This document shows, piece after piece, positions 1 through 7,106 of a stretch of 64,000 nt of DNA; the first letter of the stretch is position 1; each line of letters starts with the position of its first letter. Origin of the DNA: an uncultured Granulosicoccus sp. GTDB lineage: Bacteria; Pseudomonadota; Gammaproteobacteria; Granulosicoccales; Granulosicoccaceae. Location of the stretch: assembly GCA_947499955.1 (NCBI GenBank), contig CANMQI010000001.1, positions 620,001 through 684,000 on the forward strand, given 5' to 3'. Below the pieces are notes generated by a model. The model saw only the letters and a program-made list of their open reading frames with translations. It searched no databases and was not told the origin of the DNA. Both the position numbers and the translations under genes were made by a program.

Positions 1-1
1 C

Positions 2-511
2 AAGGGCACCGATGTCTCGATCAGCCTGAAGCGTTGCACGCAGAGTCAGATTGCCGCAGCCGTCGCAGCGGAGCCTCATCAGAGCCCGGTAGTCACCTTG
101 CCACCGGGAATCTGGGTGCATCTGGTCGAAGATGAGGAAGCCGTGCAGAAGAGTGTCGAGATGTTCCTGCAATCCGTTGGCTGCAAGGTGACGATCACGG
201 ACAGTTCCGGCTCGACCATCGAGTTCCTGAAACTGCAGACTCCCCACGTCATGCTGATCGACCTGCGACTGCAGAACAACGACTCCGGCCTGACAGTCGT
301 CGACTGGGTTATCGAGAAACAGCCGGACTTGCCGATGGCCATCGTCACCGGCGAATCCCTGGCCGAAGGTCAGGTAGCCCGGCAATACCCCGATGTCCTG
401 TTGCTGCAGAAACCGGTCAGCAACAACAACCTGCTCGAATTGCTGGACTACCTGGTGAACAGCGACGAGAATCAGGACAAGGAAGACAGCGCCACCTCCC
501 TGGAGCACTAA
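2..511 (+). CDS. Hybrid sensor histidine kinase, C-terminal receiver domain (partial)
   Basis: The reading frame is open from the left edge, so this is the 3' end of a longer gene. The first residues (GTDVSISL) look like the end of a histidine-kinase ATPase domain. They are followed by a receiver domain opening with the acidic pair in VHLVEDEE. The phosphoacceptor Asp is probably the one in MLIDLRL, the switch Thr lies in AIVTGE and the conserved Lys in LLQKPVS. A kinase-receiver order on one chain means a hybrid kinase, which would pass phosphate to a partner outside the window. The tail after the receiver is short and acidic (NSDENQDKEDS), so there is no DNA-binding output domain here. The input signal cannot be seen. 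A separate response regulator starting near 98 is less likely because the frame runs upstream without a stop. Confidence 0.75.
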   Translation, partial: KGTDVSISLKRCTQSQIAAAVAAEPHQSPVVTLPPGIWVHLVEDEEAVQKSVEMFLQSVGCKVTITDSSGSTIEFLKLQTPHVMLIDLRLQNNDSGLTVVDWVIEKQPDLPMAIVTGESLAEGQVARQYPDVLLLQKPVSNNNLLELLDYLVNSDENQDKEDSATSLEH

Positions 512-762
512 TAAGAATACTCCGGCCCTTGTTCGATGGCGTGAGCACACCCTTGTTTGTTGTCAGGAGCAGTGTGCGCAAGGACACGTAACCAGGCCTG
601 CGCTGAATGGAACACTTGACCCGTGATGGTGTGCACTGCATCATCTGATCAGGTAATCCACACATCCGTGAAACCAACGGGAGCATGTAATTTCAGAACC
701 AAGCCGGTATGGTATCTCCCGTTGTTTCCTGATATTCCAGCAATAGCAGACTGACAGACACC

Positions 763-1878
763 ATGAATGCAACAGCCCAGAGCTCCACAGAGGTGCGCGG
801 CGCGGCGGTGCGCTTCGACCACGTGCAAAAAAGCTACGATGGGGTCACACTCGTCGTCAAGGACCTGAACCTGGACATCGCGCCAGGTGAATTCGTCACC
901 ATGCTGGGCCCCTCGGGTTCGGGCAAGACGACCTGCCTGATGATGCTGGCAGGCTTCGAACCAGCCACCCATGGTGAAATATTTCTCAACGACAAGCCCA
1001 TCAACAATGTCCCGCCGCGCAAGCGCGGCATCGGCATGGTTTTCCAGAACTACGCACTGTTTCCGCACATGAGCGTGGCGGAGAATCTGGCCTTTCCACT
1101 CGAAATTCGCAAACTGGGCAAGAGTGAGCGCGATGCCAAGGTCAAACGTGCACTGGATATGGTCGAACTCGGTGCCTTCGGCAATCGCCGCCCTGCCCAG
1201 CTCTCCGGTGGACAGCAGCAGCGAGTCGCGGTCGCACGTGCCCTGGTCTTCGATCCTGACCTGGTCCTGATGGATGAACCACTGGGTGCTCTGGACAAGC
1301 AGCTGCGAGAGCAGATGCAGTATGAAATCAAGCACATCCACGAGAGCCTCGGCGTCAGCGTGGTCTACGTCACGCACGATCAGACTGAAGCCCTGACCAT
1401 GTCGGACCGGGTCGCGGTCTTTCAGGATGGCGTCATCCAGCAGCTCTCATCGCCCGACGCCCTCTACGAGAGCCCACAGAATTCCTTCGTCGCCCAGTTC
1501 ATCGGCGAGAACAACAAGCTCTCGGGCAAGGTCACCGCTCGCAATGGCGATCTGTGCACGCTGGTACTCGATGACGGCACGCAGGTTCAGGCCGAAGCGG
1601 TAAACATCGGGGAACCTGGCGCACGTTCCACGATTTCCCTGAGACCGGAGCGAATCGAATTGCAGCCGTCGGAGTCACGCGACAATATCGTCGACGGTGT
1701 GGTCAAGGAAGTGCTTTATCTGGGCGACCATCTGCGCATCGTCATGAGTGTGGCCGGCAACGACGAATTCATCGTCAAGCTTCCCAATGGGGGACGCAAG
1801 ACCATTCCGGTAGAGGGCCAGGTCTACAAACTGGGCTGGAGTGCGGTCGATGCCAAGGCGCTGGACGCGGTTGGCTAG
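763..1878 (+). CDS. Spermidine/putrescine-type ABC transporter ATP-binding protein (PotA-like)
   Basis: ATPase subunit that powers import together with the binding protein and two permeases encoded just downstream. At 371 residues it has the PotA length. Visible motifs are Walker [11 protein letters not shown]-loop FQNYALFPH, signature [15 protein letters not shown], Walker B LVLMDEP and the H-loop THDQ. A TOBE-type regulatory domain fills the C-terminal 110 residues (SLRPERIEL). The gene begins 228 bp before the binding-protein gene, on the same strand. The gap holds an unusual inverted repeat, so the two may be transcribed separately. Because the locus ends with doeA, I infer that the substrate is ectoine or a related solute rather than a polyamine. 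The family itself is certain; the substrate is not. Confidence 0.9.
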   Translation: MNATAQSSTEVRGAAVRFDHVQKSYDGVTLVVKDLNLDIAPGEFVTMLGPSGSGKTTCLMMLAGFEPATHGEIFLNDKPINNVPPRKRGIGMVFQNYALFPHMSVAENLAFPLEIRKLGKSERDAKVKRALDMVELGAFGNRRPAQLSGGQQQRVAVARALVFDPDLVLMDEPLGALDKQLREQMQYEIKHIHESLGVSVVYVTHDQTEALTMSDRVAVFQDGVIQQLSSPDALYESPQNSFVAQFIGENNKLSGKVTARNGDLCTLVLDDGTQVQAEAVNIGEPGARSTISLRPERIELQPSESRDNIVDGVVKEVLYLGDHLRIVMSVAGNDEFIVKLPNGGRKTIPVEGQVYKLGWSAVDAKALDAVG

Positions 1879-1981
1879 TTTGCCGACCGGATACCGGGCC
1901 GGGCCTGCAGGCTCTTCATCCGTGCCCGAGGACAGGACGTTCAGAACAACAGCTGTGAATCTGCCAACCTCGTAGACGATT

Positions 1982-2039
1982 GCACCAAACCAGCACTCAA
2001 AACAAGTGTTTTGGGTGCCACCACGCCCCTTATTGGTGC
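1982..2039. promoter_or_regulatory. Nested inverted repeats upstream of the binding-protein gene
   Basis: An outer 7-bp pair, GCACCAA (1982-1988) and TTGGTGC (2033-2039), encloses an inner 11-bp pair, 1993-2003 with 2008-2018, that has one G-T wobble and a 4-base loop. Both repeats start with GCAC. They end 67 bp before the start codon, a place that suits an operator or a leader-RNA structure. No strong sigma-70 promoter is visible beside them. The function is inferred only from position and symmetry. Confidence 0.4.
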
Positions 2040-2106
2040 GTTTCGTTCATGAGAGTCGTGCCTGACTATGTTAGGCTTTCGTATGATTTCAAAGAGGAAT
2101 TCCTGC

Positions 2107-3237
2107 ATGAAAATAATTTACGGACTCACCGGTGCTTTCGCACTGAGTGCGGTCGCCATGGCTGCATCGGCCGCTGATGAGCTGCCCGCCTGTGAAAACT
2201 GTGTCGATGAACTCACCATCGTTTCCTGGGGTGGCGCTTATTCGAACTCCCAGATCGAGGCTTACAGCAAGCCTTACGATGCACTGACCGGTGTCAAGAT
2301 CATCAATGATGAATCTTCCAATGAAGCCGTGCCCAAGCTGCGCGCCATGAACGAAGCCGACAACGTCACCTGGGATATCGTTGACGTGGTCGCCTCCGAC
2401 GCCATTCGCCTGTGCGACGAAGGTCTGGCGATGGAAATCGATGCAGACGAGCAACTGGCTGCAGCACCGGACGGCACGCCAGCGTCCGAAGATTTCGGCG
2501 ACCTGCTGGTCTCCGAGTGTTTCATTCCTCAGATCGTCTACTCGACCACGTTCGGCTACCGCACCGATGTCGAAGCCTGGGGTGGCAAGACGCCTGAAGA
2601 TATCTGCGCCGTATTCGACACAGCCACCTTCCCCGGCAAGCGTGCCCTGGAAAAGCGGCCCATCAACAACGTGGAATGGGCGCTGATCTGCGACGGCGTT
2701 GCCAAGGACGACGTCTATGACGTGCTGTCAACGGACGAAGGTGTCACTCAGGCACTGGACAAGCTCGCCACCATCAAGGATCAGGTCATCTGGTGGTCTG
2801 CCGGTGCTGAAACACCCCAGTTGCTGGCCGATGGCGAAGCGGTTATCGGTTCCACGTACAACGGTCGGCTGTTCTCCGTCATCGAAGAGCAGAACCAGCC
2901 AGTTGCCATGTTGTGGGATGCGCAGGTATTCGATCTGGATGGCTGGATCATCCCGGCTGGCCTGAGTGAAGAGCGCAAGAACCGCGCCCTGCACTACATC
3001 ATGTTCGCCACTGATACACAGCGTCTGGCTGACCAGTCCAAGTACATCTCCTATGGTCCGGCACGCAAGTCATCAGCTCCGCTGGTAGGCAAGCACGCCG
3101 AACTGGGTATCGACATGGCGCCGCATATGCCAACCGATCCGGCCAATGCGACCAACACCTTTCTGTACAACTACGAATGGTGGGCTGACAATCGCGACGA
3201 TCTCGATGCCAAGTTCCAGTCCTGGTTGTCCCAGTAA
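2107..3237 (+). CDS. Periplasmic solute-binding protein, PotD/PotF-like
   Basis: High-affinity receptor of the ABC importer. I place the start at the ATG at 2107 because AAGAGGAA lies about 7 bases before it and the product then opens with a clean signal peptide (MKIIYGLTG, hydrophobic core, cleavage near ASA-AD). The mature protein begins with a CENC pair that could form a disulfide, followed by LTIVSWGGAYSNSQ, typical of the polyamine-binding-protein class. The 376 residues include the usual late segment with Trp-rich ligand-contact region (DLDGWIIPAG). It is followed by two hairpins and then the first permease gene, the standard arrangement for an abundant binding protein. Ectoine-type ligand is suggested by the doeA neighbour only. 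Confidence 0.88.
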   Translation: MKIIYGLTGAFALSAVAMAASAADELPACENCVDELTIVSWGGAYSNSQIEAYSKPYDALTGVKIINDESSNEAVPKLRAMNEADNVTWDIVDVVASDAIRLCDEGLAMEIDADEQLAAAPDGTPASEDFGDLLVSECFIPQIVYSTTFGYRTDVEAWGGKTPEDICAVFDTATFPGKRALEKRPINNVEWALICDGVAKDDVYDVLSTDEGVTQALDKLATIKDQVIWWSAGAETPQLLADGEAVIGSTYNGRLFSVIEEQNQPVAMLWDAQVFDLDGWIIPAGLSEERKNRALHYIMFATDTQRLADQSKYISYGPARKSSAPLVGKHAELGIDMAPHMPTDPANATNTFLYNYEWWADNRDDLDAKFQSWLSQ

Positions 3238-3267
3238 GATCCGGCCAACTGGTGGAAGGATTCAGCA

Positions 3268-3290
3268 GGTGTGAGTGTTGATATCACACC
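3268..3290 (+). other. Hairpin after binding-protein gene (first)
   Basis: GGTGTGA (3268-3274) pairs with TCACACC (3284-3290) across a 9-base loop. With the stronger hairpin just downstream it could slow 3' decay of the binding-protein message. Confidence 0.45.
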
Positions 3291-3301
3291 CTCTGACCAG
3301 C

Positions 3302-3333
3302 TCCGGCCGTGACGCTTCCCTGTCACGGCCGGA
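3302..3333 (+). other. Strong intercistronic hairpin (mRNA stabiliser or partial terminator)
   Basis: A perfect 12-bp stem: 3302-3313 pairs with 3322-3333 across an 8-base loop. There is no following T-run, so full Rho-independent termination is unlikely. Hairpins here in ABC operons commonly protect the binding-protein transcript and reduce read-through into permease genes; that role is inferred. Confidence 0.6.
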
Positions 3334-3387
3334 CAATGCCTTCAAGAGCAGTCACTTTACTGAAATCGGAATGAGGAACCCCCGGCC

Positions 3388-5004
3388 TTGAGCGCATCAA
3401 CCACGGTATCGTCGACGTCCGGTTCCAGCGGAGCATCGGGTCCACTGACAAACGATGGTCAGCCCCTCAAACGCAGTCTCGCCCGCGCCCTGCGCCGCGA
3501 AAAATTTCGGGCCCTGCTACTGATCTCCCCATTGTTGGTCTTCATCCTGGTCAGCTTTGTCATGCCCATCGGCGACATGCTGTTCCGATCGGTGGAGAAC
3601 AAGATCGTGGAACAGACCATTCCCGGCACTGTTCGAGCCCTGGCGAGCTGGGATGCCGACAGCGCAGAGCTCCCGGATGAGGCAGTGTTTGCCGCCCTTG
3701 CCGACGACATGATGCTGGCACAGGAAATCAAGATCCACACCCGGCTCGGTAGCCGCCTCAATTACGACCAGCCCGGCATATCCAGCGTATTCCGCAAGAG
3801 CGGGCGCAAGATCAAGGGCCTGGATCACGAAGCCGCCATGGCAGGCTTCATCGCCATCGACCCCGCCTGGGGAACCCCTGAAGCCTGGACCACCCTGCGC
3901 AACATGAAGGCCTGGCCGGGTAAATTCCCAGCCACCGCCCAGTCCTGGGACAACTGGAAGGCCTGGTATCTGTCAGAGGAAAAGGAAGAACTGGACCCGG
4001 CGACCACCATTCCTCACGGGTTTACCTATGCCGCGCTGTACCACGACCTTGCAGCCATGCCGGCGTCCTCAATCGATGCATTCGCCACCAGCAAGAACAC
4101 CGATGCTGCGGCTCTGTTCAAGAACCTCGTGGGACAGGTCGACTCCATACCGAGTGATGATTTCAAGGCACAGTTTGCCGACATCGAAAAAGGCTGGGCA
4201 GAACTCGACAACTGGCAGGCTATTCAGCGACTCTCACCGCGGATCGTCGACAGCTACTTTCTCGCCGCCATCGATGCCGAGCGCACGGCAGAGGGTATCG
4301 AGAGCAAGCCGGACAATGAGCGCCTCTACCTGAAGCTCTTCGTGCGAACCATCTTCATGAGTCTGGTCATCACAGGCAGCTGTATCCTGCTGGGCTACCC
4401 GGTCGCCTACCTGCTGGCCAACCTCTCGGTGCGCGCCTCCAACATGGTTCTGATACTGGTCCTGCTACCCTTCTGGACATCATTGCTGGTCAGAACCAGC
4501 GCCTGGAAAGTGCTGCTGCAGCAACAGGGGGTCATCAACGATCTGCTGGTCTGGGCCGGCGTGATCAACGAGGCAGGCAGGCTGGTCATGATCAACAACA
4601 TGACCGGCACCATCATTGCCATGACGCATATCCTGCTGCCATTCATGATCCTGCCGCTGTTCTCGGTCATGAAAACCATTTCACCGACCTATATGCGCGC
4701 AGCAAAATCCATGGGGGCCAGTGATTCACTCGCCTTCTGGCGCATCTATTTCCCCAATACGGTCCCTGGTATCGGTGCCGGCTCCATCCTCGTCTTCATC
4801 CTGTCCATCGGTTACTACATCACACCCGAGCTGGTGGGTGGAACCACCGGTGTCTTCATCTCGAACCGAATCGCCTACCACATCAGTTCTTCGCTGAACT
4901 GGGGTCTGGCAGCCGCACTGGGCTCGATCCTCCTGATTCTGGTACTGGCCTTGTACTGGACCTACGATCGTATCGTAGGCATCGACAACGTGAAGCTGGG
5001 GTAA
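3388..5004 (+). CDS. ABC transporter permease, PotB-like, with large periplasmic insertion
   Basis: Inner-membrane permease. The start is TTG at 3388, preceded by a GAGGA ribosome-binding site at 3373. The protein has 538 residues, where PotB is usually close to 300. After the first membrane segment (about residues 41-64) there are roughly 245 residues of soluble, Trp-rich sequence (WGTPEAW, WDNWKAWYL). The remaining membrane segments start near residue 314 (LFVRTIFMSLVITG). The cytoplasmic EAA loop that docks on the ATPase is intact (YMRAAKSMGASDSLAFWRI). By topology the insertion should sit in the periplasm, where it could contact the binding protein. The gap to the next permease gene is 3 bases, so the two are co-translated. 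Confidence 0.87.
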   Translation: MSASTTVSSTSGSSGASGPLTNDGQPLKRSLARALRREKFRALLLISPLLVFILVSFVMPIGDMLFRSVENKIVEQTIPGTVRALASWDADSAELPDEAVFAALADDMMLAQEIKIHTRLGSRLNYDQPGISSVFRKSGRKIKGLDHEAAMAGFIAIDPAWGTPEAWTTLRNMKAWPGKFPATAQSWDNWKAWYLSEEKEELDPATTIPHGFTYAALYHDLAAMPASSIDAFATSKNTDAAALFKNLVGQVDSIPSDDFKAQFADIEKGWAELDNWQAIQRLSPRIVDSYFLAAIDAERTAEGIESKPDNERLYLKLFVRTIFMSLVITGSCILLGYPVAYLLANLSVRASNMVLILVLLPFWTSLLVRTSAWKVLLQQQGVINDLLVWAGVINEAGRLVMINNMTGTIIAMTHILLPFMILPLFSVMKTISPTYMRAAKSMGASDSLAFWRIYFPNTVPGIGAGSILVFILSIGYYITPELVGGTTGVFISNRIAYHISSSLNWGLAAALGSILLILVLALYWTYDRIVGIDNVKLG

Positions 5005-5007
5005 TCC

Positions 5008-5865
5008 ATGAGCGCACTTCCTGCCTACGCCTCGACCGGACAACGGATCTGGCACTACACGTTCCGTTATGTCATCTGCGGCTTCATCCTGTTCTTCCTG
5101 ATCGCGCCGATACTGACCATCATTCCGCTGTCGTTCAACGCCGAGAACTTCTTCACCTTTACCCCGGCGATGCTCTCGCTGAGTCCCGAAGGTTATTCAT
5201 TGAAGCACTATCAGGATTTCTTCACCAACAGTGACTGGCAACAGGCTCTGAAAAACTCCTTTCTGATAGCACCGGCCGCCACGATCCTGTCCACCTCGCT
5301 GGGCACGCTGGCGGCAATCGGTCTGTCGCAGAGCCATGTGCCCTTCCGCCGCGCCATCATGGCCATTCTCATCTCGCCGATGATCGTGCCCCTGATCATT
5401 TCGGCCGCCGGCATGTACTTCTTCTATTCTCGCATCGGATTGCAAGGCACCTACTGGGGTGTCGTTCTGGCACACGCTGCGCTGGGCACCCCCTTTGTCA
5501 TCATCACTGTCACCGCCACCATGGTCGGATTCGATCGTTCGCTGACCAGAGCCGCCGCCAGCATGGGAGCAGATCCGGTCACGACCTTCTTCAAGGTACA
5601 GATGCCCTTGATCATCCCGGGTGTGGTCTCAGGCGCACTGTTTGCCTTCATCACCTCTTTCGATGAGGTCGTGGTGGTTCTGTTTCTGGGGTCGGCAGGC
5701 CAGAAAACCCTGCCCTGGCAGATGTTCACAGGCCTCAGAGAGCAGATTTCACCCACCATTCTGGCCGTGGCAACCATCATGGTGGCCATCTCCATCGTCT
5801 TGCTTAGTGTGCTTGAAATGCTGCGCCGCCGTTCTGAAAGACTGCGCGGGCTCAGCCCCAGTTGA
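5008..5865 (+). CDS. ABC transporter permease, PotC-like
   Basis: Second permease of the importer, 285 residues, normal for PotC. About six membrane segments are visible, starting with YVICGFILFFLIAPILTI. The EAA loop is present (LTRAAASMGADPVTTFFKVQ). Unlike its partner it has no large insertion. It begins 3 bases after the preceding stop and is followed 40 bases later by doeA, so transporter and enzyme look like one transcript. Confidence 0.9.
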   Translation: MSALPAYASTGQRIWHYTFRYVICGFILFFLIAPILTIIPLSFNAENFFTFTPAMLSLSPEGYSLKHYQDFFTNSDWQQALKNSFLIAPAATILSTSLGTLAAIGLSQSHVPFRRAIMAILISPMIVPLIISAAGMYFFYSRIGLQGTYWGVVLAHAALGTPFVIITVTATMVGFDRSLTRAAASMGADPVTTFFKVQMPLIIPGVVSGALFAFITSFDEVVVVLFLGSAGQKTLPWQMFTGLREQISPTILAVATIMVAISIVLLSVLEMLRRRSERLRGLSPS

Positions 5866-5905
5866 TTCTCTGAACAACATCAGCGGCTGAACAGGAGATT
5901 CCATC

Positions 5906-7072
5906 ATGGCTAGCTTCACTGCCGCTGAATATGCCGCCCGGCTGAAGTCCACGCGTAGCGCGATGCAGGCGCGTGATATCGATTTGCTGGTCGTCACCGA
6001 CCCGTCCAACATGTCGTGGCTTACCGGCTACGATGGCTGGTCATTCTATGTGCATCAGGCCGTGCTGATCGGACAGACCGGCGAGCCTGTCTGGTGGGGT
6101 CGCGCCATGGATGCTCTGGGTGCCTGGCGCACCGTCATCATGAGTGATGACAATGTCGTCGGCTACGACGATTCCTATGTGCAGAATCCCGACAAGCACC
6201 CCATGGAAACCCTTGCCGCCCTGATTCTGGAACGTGACTGGCAAGCGTCAACCATCGGCGTCGAGCTGGACAACTATTACTACTCGGCGGCGGCCCATAT
6301 CTGCCTGACCGGCAAGCTGAAGGATCATCACTTCGTCGATGCCACGGGGCTTGTCAACTGGCAGCGAGCCGTCAAGAGCGACGCTGAAATCGACTGCATG
6401 CGCAAGGCTGCGCGTATCGTCGAGCATATGCATCAGACCATTGTCGAACGGGCTGAACCGGGCCTGCGCAAGAACGAGCTGGTGGCTTCCATCTATGCCG
6501 CTGCCATCGAAGGCGTCGGCGATTGCTGGGGAGATTACCCGGCCATCGTACCGCTGACACCCTCCGGCATGGATGCCACGGCTCCGCACATGACCTGGGA
6601 TGACAGCCCGCTGAAGGCGGACGAATGCACCTTTTTCGAAATTGCCGGTGTTTACCGACGCTACCACTGTCCGCAATCACGCACCCTGTTCTTCGGTGAA
6701 CCACCGGCCAAATACCGGGCCGCCGAGAATGCCGTGCAGGAAGCGGTCAGCGCCGGCCTGGCGGTGGCCCGACCGGGCAACCATTGCGAGGACATTGCCA
6801 ATGCCTTCAATGACACACTCAACAGACTCGGTTTTGAAAAGGACAGCCGCTGCGGCTACTCCATCGGTCTGTCCTACCCGCCGGATTGGGGCGAGCGCAC
6901 CATGTCATTCCGCCGTGGCGATCGTACCGTGCTGCAATCGGGCATGACCTTTCATTTCATGCCGGCCATGTGGCTGGACGATGGTGGCATCGAGATGACG
7001 GAATCCATACTCATCACCGAGGCCGGCGCAGAATGTCTGTGCAAGACCCCGGGGGGTCTGACCGTCAAGTAG
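5906..7072 (+). CDS. doeA: Ectoine hydrolase DoeA (M24 creatinase-like family)
   Basis: Opens the ring of ectoine (and probably hydroxyectoine) to N-acetyl-diaminobutyrate isomers in the cytoplasm, the first step of using these osmolytes as carbon and nitrogen. The 388-residue chain has the creatinase N-domain with the family block MSWLTGYDGWSFYVHQ and the pita-bread C-domain. Two positions that bind metal in M24 aminopeptidases are changed: FFEIAG has Glu for the first Asp, and YHCPQSRT lacks the second Asp. From memory, DoeA proteins share these changes, which makes it creatinase-like. AGGAGA lies 8 bases before the ATG. No doeB, doeC or doeD is nearby, so later steps must be encoded elsewhere. 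The fallback call is an M24-family hydrolase. Confidence 0.82.
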   Translation: MASFTAAEYAARLKSTRSAMQARDIDLLVVTDPSNMSWLTGYDGWSFYVHQAVLIGQTGEPVWWGRAMDALGAWRTVIMSDDNVVGYDDSYVQNPDKHPMETLAALILERDWQASTIGVELDNYYYSAAAHICLTGKLKDHHFVDATGLVNWQRAVKSDAEIDCMRKAARIVEHMHQTIVERAEPGLRKNELVASIYAAAIEGVGDCWGDYPAIVPLTPSGMDATAPHMTWDDSPLKADECTFFEIAGVYRRYHCPQSRTLFFGEPPAKYRAAENAVQEAVSAGLAVARPGNHCEDIANAFNDTLNRLGFEKDSRCGYSIGLSYPPDWGERTMSFRRGDRTVLQSGMTFHFMPAMWLDDGGIEMTESILITEAGAECLCKTPGGLTVK

Positions 7073-7106
7073 TTTCCGGCGCCCCTGGAAGCTCTGATCA
7101 GCAGGC

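Noticed and set aside
2033-2050. Sigma-54-like promoter TTGGTGCG...GTTCA before the PotD-like gene
   Set aside because: The -24 GG is present, but the essential GC at -12 is replaced by TC, so it is unlikely to function.
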